Source of the DNA: Apostichopus japonicus
Taxonomy: Eukaryota; Echinodermata; Holothuroidea; Aspidochirotida; Stichopodidae
DNA length: 64,000 nt
Assembly (NCBI RefSeq): GCF_037975245.1
Contig: NC_092573.1
Span: 11,320,001-11,384,000, forward strand
Reading direction: 5' to 3'
The notes under the pieces are model-generated. The model was given only the letters and a program-made list of their open reading frames with translations, made no database searches and had not been told where the DNA came from. A program made the position numbers and the translations under genes. The first letter of the stretch is position 1, and each line of letters starts with the position of its first letter. This document shows positions 9,688-22,646 of the stretch, one piece after another.

Positions 9688-12050
9688 CATGCCCTTTAAT
9701 CCGAGACGTTTGGTTCCACTAGACTGGCCAAGCAGAAGTCACACAGCAGAAAGTCATACCAGAAGAAATTCAAGCGCACCCTTTGAAATTTAAAGGTATG
9801 TTTAAAGGTGCTTTAAAGCTGCAGTTTGCGTGCAACTGATCTTTAGTCTTGCGGCAGCAAATCACCCAGTTAAAGGAAAGGTAAGGCGTAACAGCAAGTC
9901 CTAGGCCCCACTGTAAACTTCCTTTTTATATTTTGCGAATAAAAACCTATGAAACATAAAAGACATAACATCCAATTTGCGAGGGCGATTGAATTTCTTT
10001 TCGGATTGGATTGAAAAGTTAATCATTCTTGAATTAAGGAACAGTCACGTGGCGGCACGTGACGGTCACGTGCATGATTCAAACTCATCCGAGATATATT
10101 GTATATGTTACACACAGGAGAAGTGCAAAGCGTCATGTGACACTTCCCTCGATCAGTCAAATTTGTCAACTAAATCCCCACCTCTAAATTCATATTTTAT
10201 GTTATATCTCTAAATATCAATGTATTTAAAAGACAACAAAAAGGAGTAGAAAGTTTGGTCTGGTATTCATCAAATTTAACGCATAAGCCTGACAAGATTG
10301 AATCTAAATCTCGTAGCTGCTACCGATCAGACTAAGAGGTTTTAATAAAACAAACCTTGTCGTTGTCGTTGAAATTAAACTTACAAGTACCCTTTACGTC
10401 TGCTTGGATTAAACGACATTGTTGCGCATTGTTATACTTTTATTTTGGAAATTCCCTCAACGGTTTAGCGAGGTGCGTTTTAAAAATGGATGAAAGATGT
10501 CTTATCTAAAAGCTTAATGAGAATTAAACGCTTACTTTACAGGTTATCAGTATTAGAACCTGGCAATTTTTAACATGCTTACAATTGCTAGAAGTTTTCA
10601 AATATTAATTTCCATTCGTGATGGCGCTGCATCTCCGAATTACTTCCAGACAATGCTGCGTCTTAATATCAGACAATTAAATACTAAGGAGTGAAGAATA
10701 ATGTTTATAAACGTGGAAGTCAAATGCTTGTTTGAAGTTTGGAGCGTGATGGGTTACAATTCTTGTAAGAATTCTAGCATATTTTCTGACCAATACTGAT
10801 AACCTTTTCAAGTGTTCTCGCTCGAGACCCCAAATCGATACCTTTTTCTCTCTCTCCACCTCTCTCTCTCTGCTCAAAGATGTCACACACCCTTAATTTC
10901 AAACAGTGATGGGAATTTACTCTTTGAGGGTTTTCTAGTTTATCACTCTTATCAGGAGTAGTGAAAGTCACTTTTATCCAAGAAGTGAATTCATGTAAAT
11001 TTTAAGGTCTAATACGAGTGATTGCTTTCATTCTGTTAAAGTTAAATATGTTAGAATTCGTTCTGAGGAGAAGACTAGATCACATCTTGACAGAATGAAC
11101 ATCCTGGACACACTCAAAGTGTGAAGTTTCACTCTTTTGAAGAATTAAAGAGTGCACATTTTTCTCTCAATATTATAGCTTAATTATTCAGATATATATA
11201 ATCACTGCACAAATGAGTCATGAAACCTGTCTAAATTTGCCAATTGTAATAAAATAGGGGAAAACATTATAAACAACGATTGAGCCTATTGGGTGCATTC
11301 ACCGAGGGATGTGTTAGTAAGAACACGTAGGCCCCTCAGTGTATGCTCATACTAGATTTCCGAAATGCCTCGATTATTAGTATAGGCTAGGCCAAATGAG
11401 AATAAGACCGAGTGTAGGTAACTAAAGTGCTTTAAATACGAGCAGCATATACAAATTCACAGCCACGAAAGCTCAAGTGTACCCATGCAACTATTTCAAC
11501 GCCAAATGTGTAGGCCTATACCTGAATTAGTTTGGTGAAGGTTTCTAGAGCTCCCTATACGATACCTTATTCCCAGTATGTAAATACATGTAGCCTATAC
11601 AAATGAAGCTCAGGCCCGTACCGTCAGTTGAGTTTACGACTGCATAGTACCAGTACCTTCGTGCCTTATACCAGTCTAGCCTATACGTACGTTTGGCAGA
11701 CGACGAACTCTTAACAGTTAAGGGCACTGTCTATAGTAATTATACATGTCACCTTCCTATATGGTCCTATATTTTGGGATTATACAGTTGAAAAAAACCC
11801 AAAAGACCGGTAATCTTGGCGGAAACAATTTAGCTTTAAAGAGAATCTCTTTCATTAGATATCCTATAGTTCTCACTAACACGTCCCTGACCTACATGGC
11901 TACCACGTCAGCATTGGTTAACAATATTTGCAATGTATGTATTCCGATACTTATCAGTTCAATAAAGCATAGAGACACGAGTACAATAGCATGGGTACGA
12001 ATACACGAAGAATTCTCCTTGGTATGGATACGACTACAGTGATGAGTACA
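9688..12050. other. Intergenic stretch, nothing recognised
   Basis: Between the SLC10-type gene and the lengsin-like gene. AT-rich with short open frames only; a CT-rich patch lies at 10845-10870. I see no conserved coding or RNA signal. Confidence 0.5.
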
Positions 12051-12391
12051 CAGTGGCGTATGAAGGTACTTTTGAGTGGGGTGGGGGCTGAAAACTGATG
12101 GCCGGCCTGGGGGAGGGGTCTAAGGGGAGGGGGTGTTTTTGCATTTCCAGGTGGCCTCAGATGCAATTTGGTGCAATATAGCACACTTCAACACCCACTC
12201 CATTTTGTAAATAATTTTGCATTTTCACCTGGACTTAGATGCAATTTGGTGCTCCAAATGAGATTTTTTCTCATTTTGAAATGAAAAAGGGGTTTCCTGA
12301 CTTGCGAAGCGGGGGGCGGAATGATACTCCCGCCCCCATATTTTTCACTGGGGTGGCTGGCGCCCCCAGCCCCCCGGTTCCTACGCCCTTG
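12051..12391 (+). mobile_element. Non-autonomous hAT-type element N4 (copy 1)
   Basis: 341 bp with ends CAGTGGCGTATGAAGG and GGTTCCTACGCCCTTG and an exact 8-bp duplication TGAGTACA (12043-12050; 12392-12399). The reverse-oriented relative is 57764-58065. The interior has G/C runs and no transposase. Confidence 0.9.
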
Positions 12392-12399
12392 TGAGTACA

Positions 12400-13226
12400 A
12401 GGCTCTTAGCACAGGTTAACCGTGGTCTCTCTATCTCATACCAGGGATGTGTTTACTATACAAAAAGGATACTTGGTCCCTTTAGACTTGACGAATGAAT
12501 GATGTATCAACAAGCAGATTAGTCCTCTTCTCATGGGATATGCAAGTCTTATTCATCGAGACCGACAGAGATCATATCCAGCCACTACAAGGGTGTATAT
12601 AGGTTATCTCTGTGTAGTATCTTGTGACTGATGCTATTGTATAAAATGCTTAAACCAGCTGGCAACAACAACAACAAAACCAAGATATCAAAGAACTTTC
12701 ACGTTAAAGTGATGCATCTATATAATGTTTGAAATATACTTACCGGGTAGTACTGCCACACGTCAAATTTACTGGATGTTTTCTGATATAAAAAAGATAT
12801 GTGGTGATTGGGTCCTGAATATCTCCAGTAATGGCACCTATAGTTATCACTCCCCCGCCCAAACAGGTCTTATACCAGCTGCACGTACGTTCAGCGTTGA
12901 GTTCCCCGTCGTCCTTCCTTTGACATTCCAGGTATGTGGGTTACCATTGTAACCCTATACTGTGTTTATATCATATATACCACTGAGAGTATTATAAACT
13001 ATAGCCTACTACCATGTTCGTTATTTATTCAAGCCAGACATGACGTTATGTCCATCTGTTTGTTCCCTTGATAGTGTACGACCAATGACCTTTGTCACCT
13101 CATTTTGACAGGTGGCAACATATTTGCAATATTTTGTCATTAAAATATAAATCTGTAGTCTTTGAGTACCGTGACTGACCATATTAGGATTTTTTTTTTT
13201 TTTTCATGACTGGTTTTGAATATCGC
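12400..13226. other. Intergenic stretch, nothing recognised
   Basis: AT-rich single-copy-looking sequence with no coding or repeat signal I can support. Confidence 0.45.
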
Positions 13227-13540
13227 CAGCCGATTCACACAGAGATTACAGTAACTACTGTCAATCTTAAAGTTTTGTACCGCAGTATATACTGGATGGT
13301 GCTGAGAAATCTGATAAATCGGTAGCATACATGTGCTATTAGGTTTACAGTAAGAACTGAGGATATGTGTAATCCCAATCAATCCCAAAACAACTGGATT
13401 TGTTGGAATTACACATATCCTCAGTTCTTACTGTAATCCTAATAGCACATGCTACCGAATTATAGCACGATCCAGTTTTTACTGTGGTACAAAACTTTAA
13501 GAATTACAGTAGTAACTGTGTTCTCTGTGTGTATCGGGTG
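13227..13540. mobile_element. Palindromic MITE (copy 2, intact)
   Basis: 314 bp, nearly entirely inverted-repeat. The left end CAGCCGATTCACACAGAG is mirrored at the right by CTCTGTGTGTATCGGGTG, and the two arms meet near 13380-13400. The flanks (ATATCGC left, ATGTCGC right) may be a decayed duplication. It is the template for recognising the split copy at 5639-7048. Confidence 0.85.
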
Positions 13541-15151
13541 ATGTCGCACATGCAAGGGGTGTGTCATGTTGTTTAAATGCATGAGTGAAAGGAACACATA
13601 CTTTGGTTGAGTTAGTCGAATTTATCAACATATACATTTAGGCCCGTCCTGAGGTGGCAACGTCATCATAATTTTAGCCTTAATTCTGGACCATTCCAGA
13701 GATTAAGCATATTTTGAAGTTGCATATCTCTTGAATATCTGTATAACTACAAGGAACAACGTTTTTTTCCCCTGGACTATTACATATGAAATCATATCAA
13801 ATTCTTTATAATAAAATTATCCTTAAAATATGATATTCTCAGGCGTTCTACCGTCGAGCAGTAAAATATTAGATAATTGTGTCTTGAATTCTTCCTCACG
13901 TCCGCGGTCGGAGTTGCCTGTATTAACGACTGGGCATGAACTTTGATAGTATGCTAGATGCAAGGTTCTGTGTCTTCTGTGTAGCCAACCCACCCCCCAC
14001 CCCCCCCCACCCCCCCCCCCACCCCCAACCCTCTACTCCGGCCTGTACAAACAACAGAGATCTCCCGTCAGCTTCCAAGCACAAAACATCTATTCCTAAA
14101 GTCGGTAGCGAGAAAGGTCTATATAGCTAACCCAACTTATCAAGTAAGTTATAACTGACATTTCAGACAAAGCTGTAAATGAATAATAAATAAATGTCTC
14201 TGGCAGGGAGTACAGAGGAATCTCAAAAATTAGAGCACATGCCGTCAGTTTCAAGGGAATAATTTCAGTGAATAATTTCATTTGTGTTCATTTGTCCATG
14301 TTTTAATTATCATTATGAATAGATCAAAGATATTTTAGTCAACAATAGACTATTGTCTGACATTTGTTTATTCCTAACAAAATATCATCAAGCTTCCGCA
14401 AATATGAAGATCTAATTTTTATAAATATTGTAGTAATTTTCAACAAATGATTAATTGTTTTATTTAATATTGTAACAGTTTGTATCAAAAATGACAAGTT
14501 ATACTTAAATCGAATAAGTACTGAGGTTAACATTTTGCTGCACAATGACGAAATGAATATTTATCAAAAGGCATCAATTTTGGCAGCTTGCAGCAAAATG
14601 ATCAATTGATCGTGTAATATCTTTCCACCAATGTAACATTTTTGCACCAAAATGATGATGAATTCCGCTCAGAAAAGTAATCATTGCCCACAATTCGTAG
14701 CAATATGATTAATTTGATCGCTTTAAAATCTTGTCAATTCAACATTTATCAACAACGAAATATTAAATTACGCTTGCATCATGAATGTCATCATGTCAAT
14801 AATTTGCAGCAAAGGATAAATTGATCATTTGTAAAAAAAAATCCCGCCAATTCAATGATTTGCAACGAATTGATGAATTGATGCAAACTTTAAAGAAAAA
14901 GAGCTTAGGCCCTAAACATTTTGACGTGACGGCACCATAATGAAGTCGCAAACCCTATCATCATAAGTGGTCTCCGTTATGAAGACAACTGTAATAAAAC
15001 AACGTCCTCAAACATGATTGAAGCTAAGGAAATCGTAATTCCAATTATTTAGATATCACAGTGTTAGTGCTTTCCCCTACACTAGACTAAAGACTTGATC
15101 AAGTATAAAAGTGCCTAATGTCATTCAGCTTCATATTGTTTTTCTTCATTT

Positions 15152-15154
<3 letters not shown>
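13541..15154. other. Intergenic AT-rich stretch
   Basis: No gene seen. It contains a C-rich patch (13988-14030) and, at about 14540-14880, loosely recurring TTTGCAGCAAAATGAT-like phrases that may be an old degenerate repeat. Confidence 0.4.
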
Positions 15155-15223
<69 letters not shown>

Positions 15224-15225
15224 TT
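15155..15225. repeat. (TA)n microsatellite
   Basis: About 70 bases of alternating TA in intergenic DNA. Confidence 0.9.
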
Positions 15226-15552
15226 TTTTTAATATATATACATACTTTTATTGTCAATGTCTGTATTCTGTATTGGATATTTTTCGCAAATGCTGACTCT
15301 AAAATATTTAGCTCCTTACCATGACCTAATCATGACATTGGTTTCAATGACAACACTGTATTTGACAAGCATTTGACCTTGAAAATATGAAAAGAAAGAC
15401 AAAAGAGAAACTAAAACGCTTTTAAAATAATCCTAGTGGCTCTATGACATCACAGATTAACAAATCCCATAGCCCACAAGACACGACTTTTAAACTGGGA
15501 TATCCCTCCCAACATACATAAGTAAGACATTTAGGGAGTGTTAGATCAGTGT

Positions 15553-15831
15553 TAGCTGTAGGAGTGTTAGCTCAGTGGTTAACGCCGGTGCCTTTCAATC
15601 ATAAGGTCCCGAGTTCGAGTCACTCCAAGATTATTGTATGTCGTCCAGTTACAGAGTTGTTGACAATTGACAATTCATAATCATGGACGTTAAAATATGA
15701 ATCTAAGAGACTGACTTCGGTCAGCTTGCGGCTTTTATATGCCAATGATGGCTTCTTCGCGAGTTCCTACATGCAGGAGGATCTAAAATACATACATACA
15801 TACAAACATACATACATACATGTACATACAT
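15553..15831 (+). mobile_element. tRNA-derived SINE, family A (copy 2)
   Basis: The head contains GTTAGCTCAGTGGTTAACGC (A box) and GAGTTCGAGTC (B box), the body has the GACTTCGGTCAGCTTGCGGC landmark, and the tail is a (CATA)n run with interruptions. This is the most complete copy in plus orientation. A partial repeat of the first bases (GGAGTGTTAG) lies just upstream. Confidence 0.85.
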
Positions 15832-17314
15832 TAAGAGGAGGAGGAGGGGAAATGTTTATCACAAAGAACTCTGTCATGTAAGCCCAACAATGATTATTAT
15901 GTTTCAGTCCTCCATTATCGTTTTTCATATCGAGCAGAAGATAAGACAAACTGTCAGAAACGTGATTTAACACACCTGTTTGTATTTCTGTTAGTCCTAT
16001 GTCAACATAGTTTTCAGTCTTACACTTAATACTTAATCTTACAATTTGCTTCCCGTATAGCGACTCGATCAGCACGTCTTTCATGGTCGTTGTAAATTAG
16101 AAAATTAAGATAACATCCCGAGGGATTAATTTCCTGATGTTGAGCTTCTTCCCTGATTGAACGTTAATAGGATGACAGGTTTGCCTCCAGCTCAAATGAG
16201 AAATGATAGATAATGTAGGTTATAGTAACCCGTGTCATTCGACACCCCCCCCCCCTCCGTCCCTCCCAAAAGATGTTACAACAATGTATAAGTATTTGTT
16301 TGCTATATCTGGTTGTTGTTTTTCTTCAATACGTTCTACATCACGACAATATATTTTGTAATTATTGTAATATTTTTAAGATAATTGTAGGATGCATGGC
16401 AACGGGGTTTGTCTTAGTTAATTTTTTTTTTTTCACATATAAATATGCTTGTTGTTTGCAGGCAAGAACAGAAGGTAAGCCTGATTGAGTTGTAGGAATG
16501 AAATGGAGACCATATTAGGGCAAAGTTGCAAGAAGACTTTAAACATTTAAAGCAAGAAATAAATTAGATTTCATACACACAGATATTCGAATTATTACGA
16601 GGTTATGTAATAATATGAATTAAAAAAGATAAGATCTTCGATATAATACACAAATGACTTTCAGCACAACGTTTATTTGATTTGTTGTAGAACAATTAAA
16701 ACCGTTGTAAACAGTACAAATTGTATTTATATATAACATTTCTTAATTCTTGTGAAACGTAATAATAATAATAAACAGATGAGGCTCATCAATTAAAATG
16801 ACTGGACTACATAGTCTAAAACATTAGGTCAGTTCCTCAGATAACATCAACACAAAACTAAATCAGAAAAATGCTATATCAAATGACATTTTTTACAAAG
16901 TATTTCAAGGTTGTCAAGGAAACCAAAACTTTTTGAATGTCTCCCAAGGGTGTTCTGTTCTTAATATTAAGTTAAAATAATTCAGTTTTTTATCTTCTTT
17001 GCGAGTTATTAGAATTAATAAAGCAATGGATAACCGTTAACATTTAGGCCTGCGCTTATAGGATTGCTGCAATATAGCCTTAAATGAGCATTCCGAGCAT
17101 TTATATAGCATGTTCAAAGGTGGGTATCTTGCAAATCACTGAGCAGCCGTAGAAACATTACCAACACTCAATTTTGTCTTTTTTTCCCTCGGACAATTAA
17201 ATATAAAGACTAAAAGTTATATCTATCTTTAAATATGCGGATTTATGCCATTACACATATACGACCATATAGAAACCCCTCATAATGGTTGATTGTGATT
17301 GGCTATGAATATAA
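15832..17314. other. Intergenic stretch, nothing recognised
   Basis: AT-rich with only short, low-complexity open frames and a C run at 16244-16256. Confidence 0.45.
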
Positions 17315-17575
17315 ATGCGTATATATTCGAATTACTTTGCGTGGATATTGTTTGAGCAGAGGTTGTCTGAGCTGACCAGTGCGAGCGGACCAGAGGTCGG
17401 CGAACCCCCTCGACTGTTTACATTTGCTATAGGAGTCATGATTGTTAATGCAATCACATATTATAATAGGCATGGAATATTATCCCCGAATTTGGAGAAC
17501 CATCTAACGCAACTTATACAGCTACAAATGGATTTTGACAATAAAACGATTCGTCAGTTAAGTAATATTAGTTGA
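17315..17575 (+). CDS. Short unrecognised open frame
   Basis: 86 codons ending TGA. The middle is more GC-balanced than its surroundings, with a hydrophobic stretch (FTFAIGVMIVNAITYY) and a C-terminal HLTQLIQLQMDF segment that could form a helix. I recognise no family and see no splice partners. It may be chance or a decayed exon. Confidence 0.12.
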   Translation: MRIYSNYFAWILFEQRLSELTSASGPEVGEPPRLFTFAIGVMIVNAITYYNRHGILSPNLENHLTQLIQLQMDFDNKTIRQLSNIS

Positions 17576-17888
17576 ATGTTCTATTTTTTTTTTTTATAAT
17601 AGTGTAACAAAAAAGAATTATGTTTTCTCATAGTGGTCATTTTTCGGGAATTAGCAGTGAATGCTTTACTAAAGCCCTCAATTAGTAATATAGTGATGTT
17701 GTGTTGTTTCCAATTATGTCGTTCTTTATCGATTATGTAAACAGTTATAGAATAAAGTTTAACGTTGACATACTAATCCACTTATCGTTAATGAAACAAA
17801 CATGTCAATGTTTCTTTTTAATGTTGTTCTTCAGTTTATTCTTAACATTATGTAACTAGGATTCCGTACATGTAGATATGTCAAATCT

Positions 17889-17922
17889 TACACTCACACA
17901 CACATACACACACACACACATA
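17889..17922. repeat. (CA)n microsatellite
   Basis: ACAC-rich tract with a few T interruptions. Confidence 0.8.
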
Positions 17923-18002
17923 CCTGCAGCATTTCAACCCCTGGTTGAAGGCCGGGTGCGTACCCCTCCTATACCCTATCAGAATATGTGAAGGGTAAGA
18001 AA

Positions 18003-18153
18003 TAGGACCTAGGAAAACTGCCGAGTTATGAAATCAAGGGAGAGTTTTGCTATAGACTTCAGAGAAATGATTCATTTGACCTATAGGAAAACTGCCTAGT
18101 TATGAAATCAAGGGAGTTTTGCTAGACTCCAGAGAAATTATTTATTTGATCGC
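18003..18153. repeat. Tandem duplication of about 75 bp
   Basis: Two adjacent imperfect copies, each with GGAAAACTGCC, GTTATGAAATCAAGGGAG and CAGAGAAAT. Confidence 0.8.
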
Positions 18154-18499
18154 TATGCTTATCTTTCTCCCTTACTATTAACCATACCTGAATCCAGGTG
18201 TGTGTGGACACCCTGGGCGCACACTTAGCTCCTTTAACCTCACACCACAAAAGAAATCAAACTTATTTATTAACACAACCTAACGATTGTACCTAATTAT
18301 ATACCTATTTTGTAGTCTAAACATCATGCCTTATTTCTGGGGGAGGACGCATATATCCCCCCCCCCCCAGCCCAACCTACCCCCTACGTGACCTCGGTGT
18401 AACGTCCCACCTTAATTAAATACTTTATTCGCCCTGTTCACTTATTTAAATGCAATTTAAAGGTCTTAATTTAGTTTAATATACGCAAATTGCTACAAG

Positions 18500-18688
18500 C
18501 AGTTGGCGTACAAATCGGGGGCGCTCCGCCCGGGTACCAGTCAAGAGGGGTGCCATGCCACAGCCCCCCCCCCTCACCCTCCCCCAAAATGGAACGAATG
18601 AGCATTAAAAGCTTTGTCAAAGATAGCACCAGTTTGTATCTAAGCGACCTGGCATAAACAACAATTTCTCTAGGTACACACGCCACAG
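18500..18688. mobile_element. Possible decayed hAT-type element
   Basis: A GC-rich island with a left end CAGTTGGCGTACA, a right end GTACACACGCCACAG and an internal C run, resembling the better-defined hAT elements of this window. The flanks do not give a clean 8-bp duplication. Confidence 0.3.
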
Positions 18689-18689
18689 G

Positions 18690-19748
18690 CGTACAGTGAG
18701 TAGTGGATTACTCATTCGTGCATTTTTCGTACGAAGTGAATATTTAGAGAACAGGAAATTGAATTCATTTTGCATATAGTCTTAGACATATATTATCATC
18801 AACAGACTTGTAGTACGAGCACATCAGCACGAGAACGTTCGTGGAGTTCCCTCGTTACGAGAAAGAAGATGAATACAAATTTATAGCAGCGGATACTATA
18901 GAAGTAGGCCAATTAAAGCTTGTACGTCTAGGTTATCTATAGACTTGCTAAAGTTCCAAAATGTCCCGAGCTTGAGTAATACCGCTCCCTCGTAACCTTT
19001 CGGGACTTTTTGAACCCTTTTGATGTTTGTAACTGTCTCCTAAAAAAGGCCTCAGAGATGAACTCGTAAGCAAACAAATCGGTCGGAGTGTACAATTATG
19101 TATTACGTAATAGATGTGACAGATATCAAAGAGATTTTGAATTGGTTAAGACCACCAAAATGTCAGTTTATGAAAGAATTTTAAAGTCGATATAAATATC
19201 CATCAATCGTTCGATATTGAATATAACTTTAGTACATTTCGTTACATCACAACTAAGCCCAAAATTGCACGAGACGCTATAACGTATCCATGTCATACCC
19301 TACAGTAAAATGGTATCGCCGAATTTGGAGAAACGTTGAACACAACATACATAAAATGTTACGCAACAAACTGCTGATTGTATTGACATTACATAATAAT
19401 CTTGTTAGAGTAGAGGCAAAGAGCTGGACATGGTGAATATCACCGACTTGAGAAGTGTCCACAAGCTGAAGGAGTGTGTAGATGAACACGACATATAGAA
19501 ACAGTTAAACTGGTAAGGGATAAGGTCAGTGGTTTTCTTTTTCTGAATTTGCAACTTTCTTACTTGATTTGAGTTTGCTTTTTTTTCCTTTTTTGGGGGC
19601 TTTTCGCTCGAAGCTGTTTATATATCATGTATCGCAAACTAAGCTCATTCTACTTCTTTACAATATTCAATGGTGACAATTAAAATCTCAAAAAGACTCC
19701 TGACAGTACCCATTCAAAGTCGGTACAAATTGACAGAGAATACAAATT
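18690..19748. other. Intergenic stretch, nothing recognised
   Basis: No coding, RNA or repeat signal that I can support. Confidence 0.4.
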
Positions 19749-19794
19749 ATCAATGACTTGGCCTTTTGGCTAAGATCATGTGTAGTATCTGTTT
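19749..19794 (+). pseudogene. U2 snRNA-like 5' fragment
   Basis: GGCCTTTTGGCTAAGATCAT and then GTGTAGTATCTGTT match the 5' part of U2 snRNA, including the branch-point-recognition GTAGTA, with few differences from the usual metazoan sequence. The match stops near U2 nucleotide 45; the Sm site and 3' stem-loops are absent. It is therefore a truncated pseudogene or the head of a U2-derived SINE, not a working snRNA gene. Confidence 0.65.
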
Positions 19795-20390
19795 CCTTTC
19801 GAGGGGAATGGTGATACATACCCGACGATGATGACACAGTCACAGTCCCGAGGGGACTGGGGTTGAGAGCGGATCAGTTGTTCGGTAGTTTGGTTTTCCT
19901 TCCCAGGTTCTTTCCTGGGTGACTTTTCTTATAAAGTATTCGAAATAGTGAGTAGAACACAAAAAGCTAGGTGGAGGCAATCGGGTTGTTCCATTCACCC
20001 TTTTTAGGAAACAAATGACCAAAATGGGCTTAAAATTATCATGTAAAAAGTTAAAGGCACAGTCGCAATATTGCCGAGGACCATAAATTTGCAACTTCTT
20101 AATTACCTTTTGTTTTATAAATACCATACCCACTGTCCTATCGTCTTCATTCTTCCAGTTATGCGAAAGGTAAATTAACTCAAATTTACATCCCTAAGCA
20201 TAAAAAGACCCAACAAATTGAACCATCGATGTTGTCTCATTGAATAGTGAAGTGAATTGAAGCACACGTTTGTAACTTGATTTTGCTCTACATATGCGTA
20301 CTTAAATTTGATGTATACAAACTTTATAAGAAATAATCATAATGTTTCTTCCAATGACTGAATCTAAAGTTTGATGCGGTTCCTTTACAG
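19795..20390. other. Intergenic stretch after the U2-like fragment
   Basis: Contains small GC-rich hairpins (for example GTCCCGAGGGGAC at about 19846) immediately after the U2 match, which could be the body of a U2-headed SINE; otherwise nothing recognised. Confidence 0.3.
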
Positions 20391-20717
20391 CAGTGCTTCC
20401 CCCAAACCTGTTTTGGAACGGCTTTGCGGGACATACTTTCCTCCCTAGTCCATAACCCCCCCCCCTCCCCTACTTCCATGTGCTATTACATAAAACGATC
20501 ATTAAATACGAGAATCTTGGCTGAATAAAAGGAAGGAGCAAAGTCATTTATTCATCAGTTTATATCCCCATTTGCAGCCTATGTTCCTTAATTCACACAG
20601 CAAATTACTAACAAGCATGAATCAATGAATATTTGGCTTATATTTCTACAATATTTTTTTTTAATACCAGTAACAGTGCTCCGAAGGGGTAATTTACACC
20701 CATGTTGGGAAACACTG
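20391..20717. mobile_element. Probable non-autonomous hAT-type element N6
   Basis: 327 bp with ends CAGTGCTTCCC and GGGAAACACTG (inverted, one mismatch). The flanking octamers CTTTACAG and CTTAAAGG agree only partly, so the duplication has decayed or the edges are slightly off. C-rich interior, no transposase. Confidence 0.55.
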
Positions 20718-22430
20718 CTTAAAGGAATTGTCTGGTGGACGATTTTGATTCATTATCCTTGTAGTTCTTATTTTTCGCTTTCTAACCATGTGAAAAATGT
20801 CCCCATTCGATTGTCTAGCATAATTTAAAGACTGAAAGCAATTTTGTGTGAAACAAAAATCCAAGCAAGCATTTTACTAACTGAGATATACTATAATTGA
20901 AATCAAAACCAGTGCTTAAAGGTAGTCAGTATCGGCCCCAAATTATAGCACGCTGTAATTGCTAAAAGTTTTCAAAAATTACTTTCCTGGATGTCTTTAC
21001 TCTCCAAATTGTTTTCACTGAAGACAAGTTTTTAAGGAACACACAAGATGCCTGAATGTCCCAGTGGTGAAAATTTCCTCGAAGGTTGTAATAAAAACAG
21101 TCTAAAAATTTGGACCGAAGGTGACCATATTTGAATATCTAGCATATGTTGGGCCAATACAGCATACCTTTAACAGAACAGCTAAAATAAATCCATCCTT
21201 GGTATTCCAAGGTTTTGCGTAAATCACAGTTCACGACATGAAGATATCTCACACATCCAACACGTTTGGAGTCTGCATGCTTGTTTGTACCAGAATAGGC
21301 AATTGTTTGGTCTGTCTTTTTACGACTTAATTTAGATACGACTTAATTTAGATTGGTCAATACCATTAAGATACGTCGATGTACGAGTCGAGAGCCGCTA
21401 ATGTCCATTAAGTTCATATAACGATTGAACTAAGTATTACGTAATAGGTTCCCGCCCCGAAATCATACTTTTAGAATACGACAAGAACGGGATATCACCT
21501 CCATTTCGCTGGAATCTGTTTTTAAATACTCATTTATAGTTTTCTGTATGTAAATGAAATGGACATGAACTTAGTATTTTGCTTACCCAAAACACTCATA
21601 TGAGCAATAAATTAGAAATAAAAACAAATGTGAAAAAAGTTGTTAGTAACAAGGCTTTTCTGCTCAAGTGTGGACGCTCATATAGCGCAAGTTGTATCTA
21701 CTTTTGCAAAGTCGGAACTGTTACAGTGGATATAATAATTTTTACGATGTTATTCGATATCAAACTCATATATAATAAATAGGTCATCGTCCTGATTGGC
21801 CGTCAATCTTTATTTACAAGAAATGAATAAAAGCAACAACAACAACAACAACAAAAAATCAGGTTTTGCTTAAAGATGAAATCGAAATTGTTAATTTTGG
21901 TTTGGCTTTCAATTTGTGAAGAAGCAAGCAAGAAACAAAACAAAATACTATAGCAGCTCTTCGGAACTCCATCATATTATCTTCATTTTGAGTATAGCAA
22001 CAGAATATATTGTAATTTCATATTTTGCTATTCCGAACAGAAGCTTAATAGGTTATCCCCTCAACTCTCATGTTTTCGAAATGAGCGAATGAAATGGACC
22101 TTTAAGTGTGTTAGGGATGGGGTGGAGTGGTGTGGTGTGGTGTGGGGTGGGTGGTGGTGTACAAGATACTCAACAAGCACGTTCGAACCAATCGGTCGTG
22201 TCATTATAGATGGAGCATTTTCTCCTTTTACACACCATTCAGAATTGCCGTTGCTTTCCTCACATGCTCTCCTTTTTCATGCCTTTCGGGAAGGGGAAAC
22301 AATTTAATGTTAAGATCTTTGTTTCGTTAAGAGGGATTAGATGCAAAAAGTTTGATATCATTTCCATTCATTTTAACTATGTCAGTGTTGTAGTTTGAGT
22401 GTTTTCAGTGTACACGACTTTGCGTAAACC
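20718..22430. other. Intergenic stretch upstream of the lengsin-like gene
   Basis: No coding signal. A 17-bp direct repeat (ACGACTTAATTTAGAT) occurs at about 21322-21355 and a (CAACAA)n patch at 21835-21855. The promoter and non-coding first exon of the downstream gene probably lie here or just after, but I cannot place them. Confidence 0.4.
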
Positions 22431-22609
22431 ATGTATGTGGAAGAAATTCGGCGGTATTTCCCTATCCCCATGGAAACAGCCCTGGTATGTGTCCATAGAA
22501 TCATGTCTTTTTTTTTTGAGAACGTAACAGTGCTATTGGATGATATTTTAGTGTACTTATTTCCAAGACAACGGATTCCTCTAACTTTCCCTTCTGTTTC
22601 TTCCAACAG

Positions 22610-22646
22610 GGTTTTGAAACCTGAATAAGACGTATACAAGATCGCA
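22610..22646 (+). other. LGSN: 5' UTR segment after a splice acceptor, lengsin-like gene
   Basis: A strong pyrimidine tract ending TTCCAACAG (AG at 22608-22609) lies 37 bases before the ATG. This implies a spliced leader exon upstream and an otherwise intronless coding sequence. An in-frame TAA at 22626-22628 supports the ATG at 22647. Confidence 0.6.
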
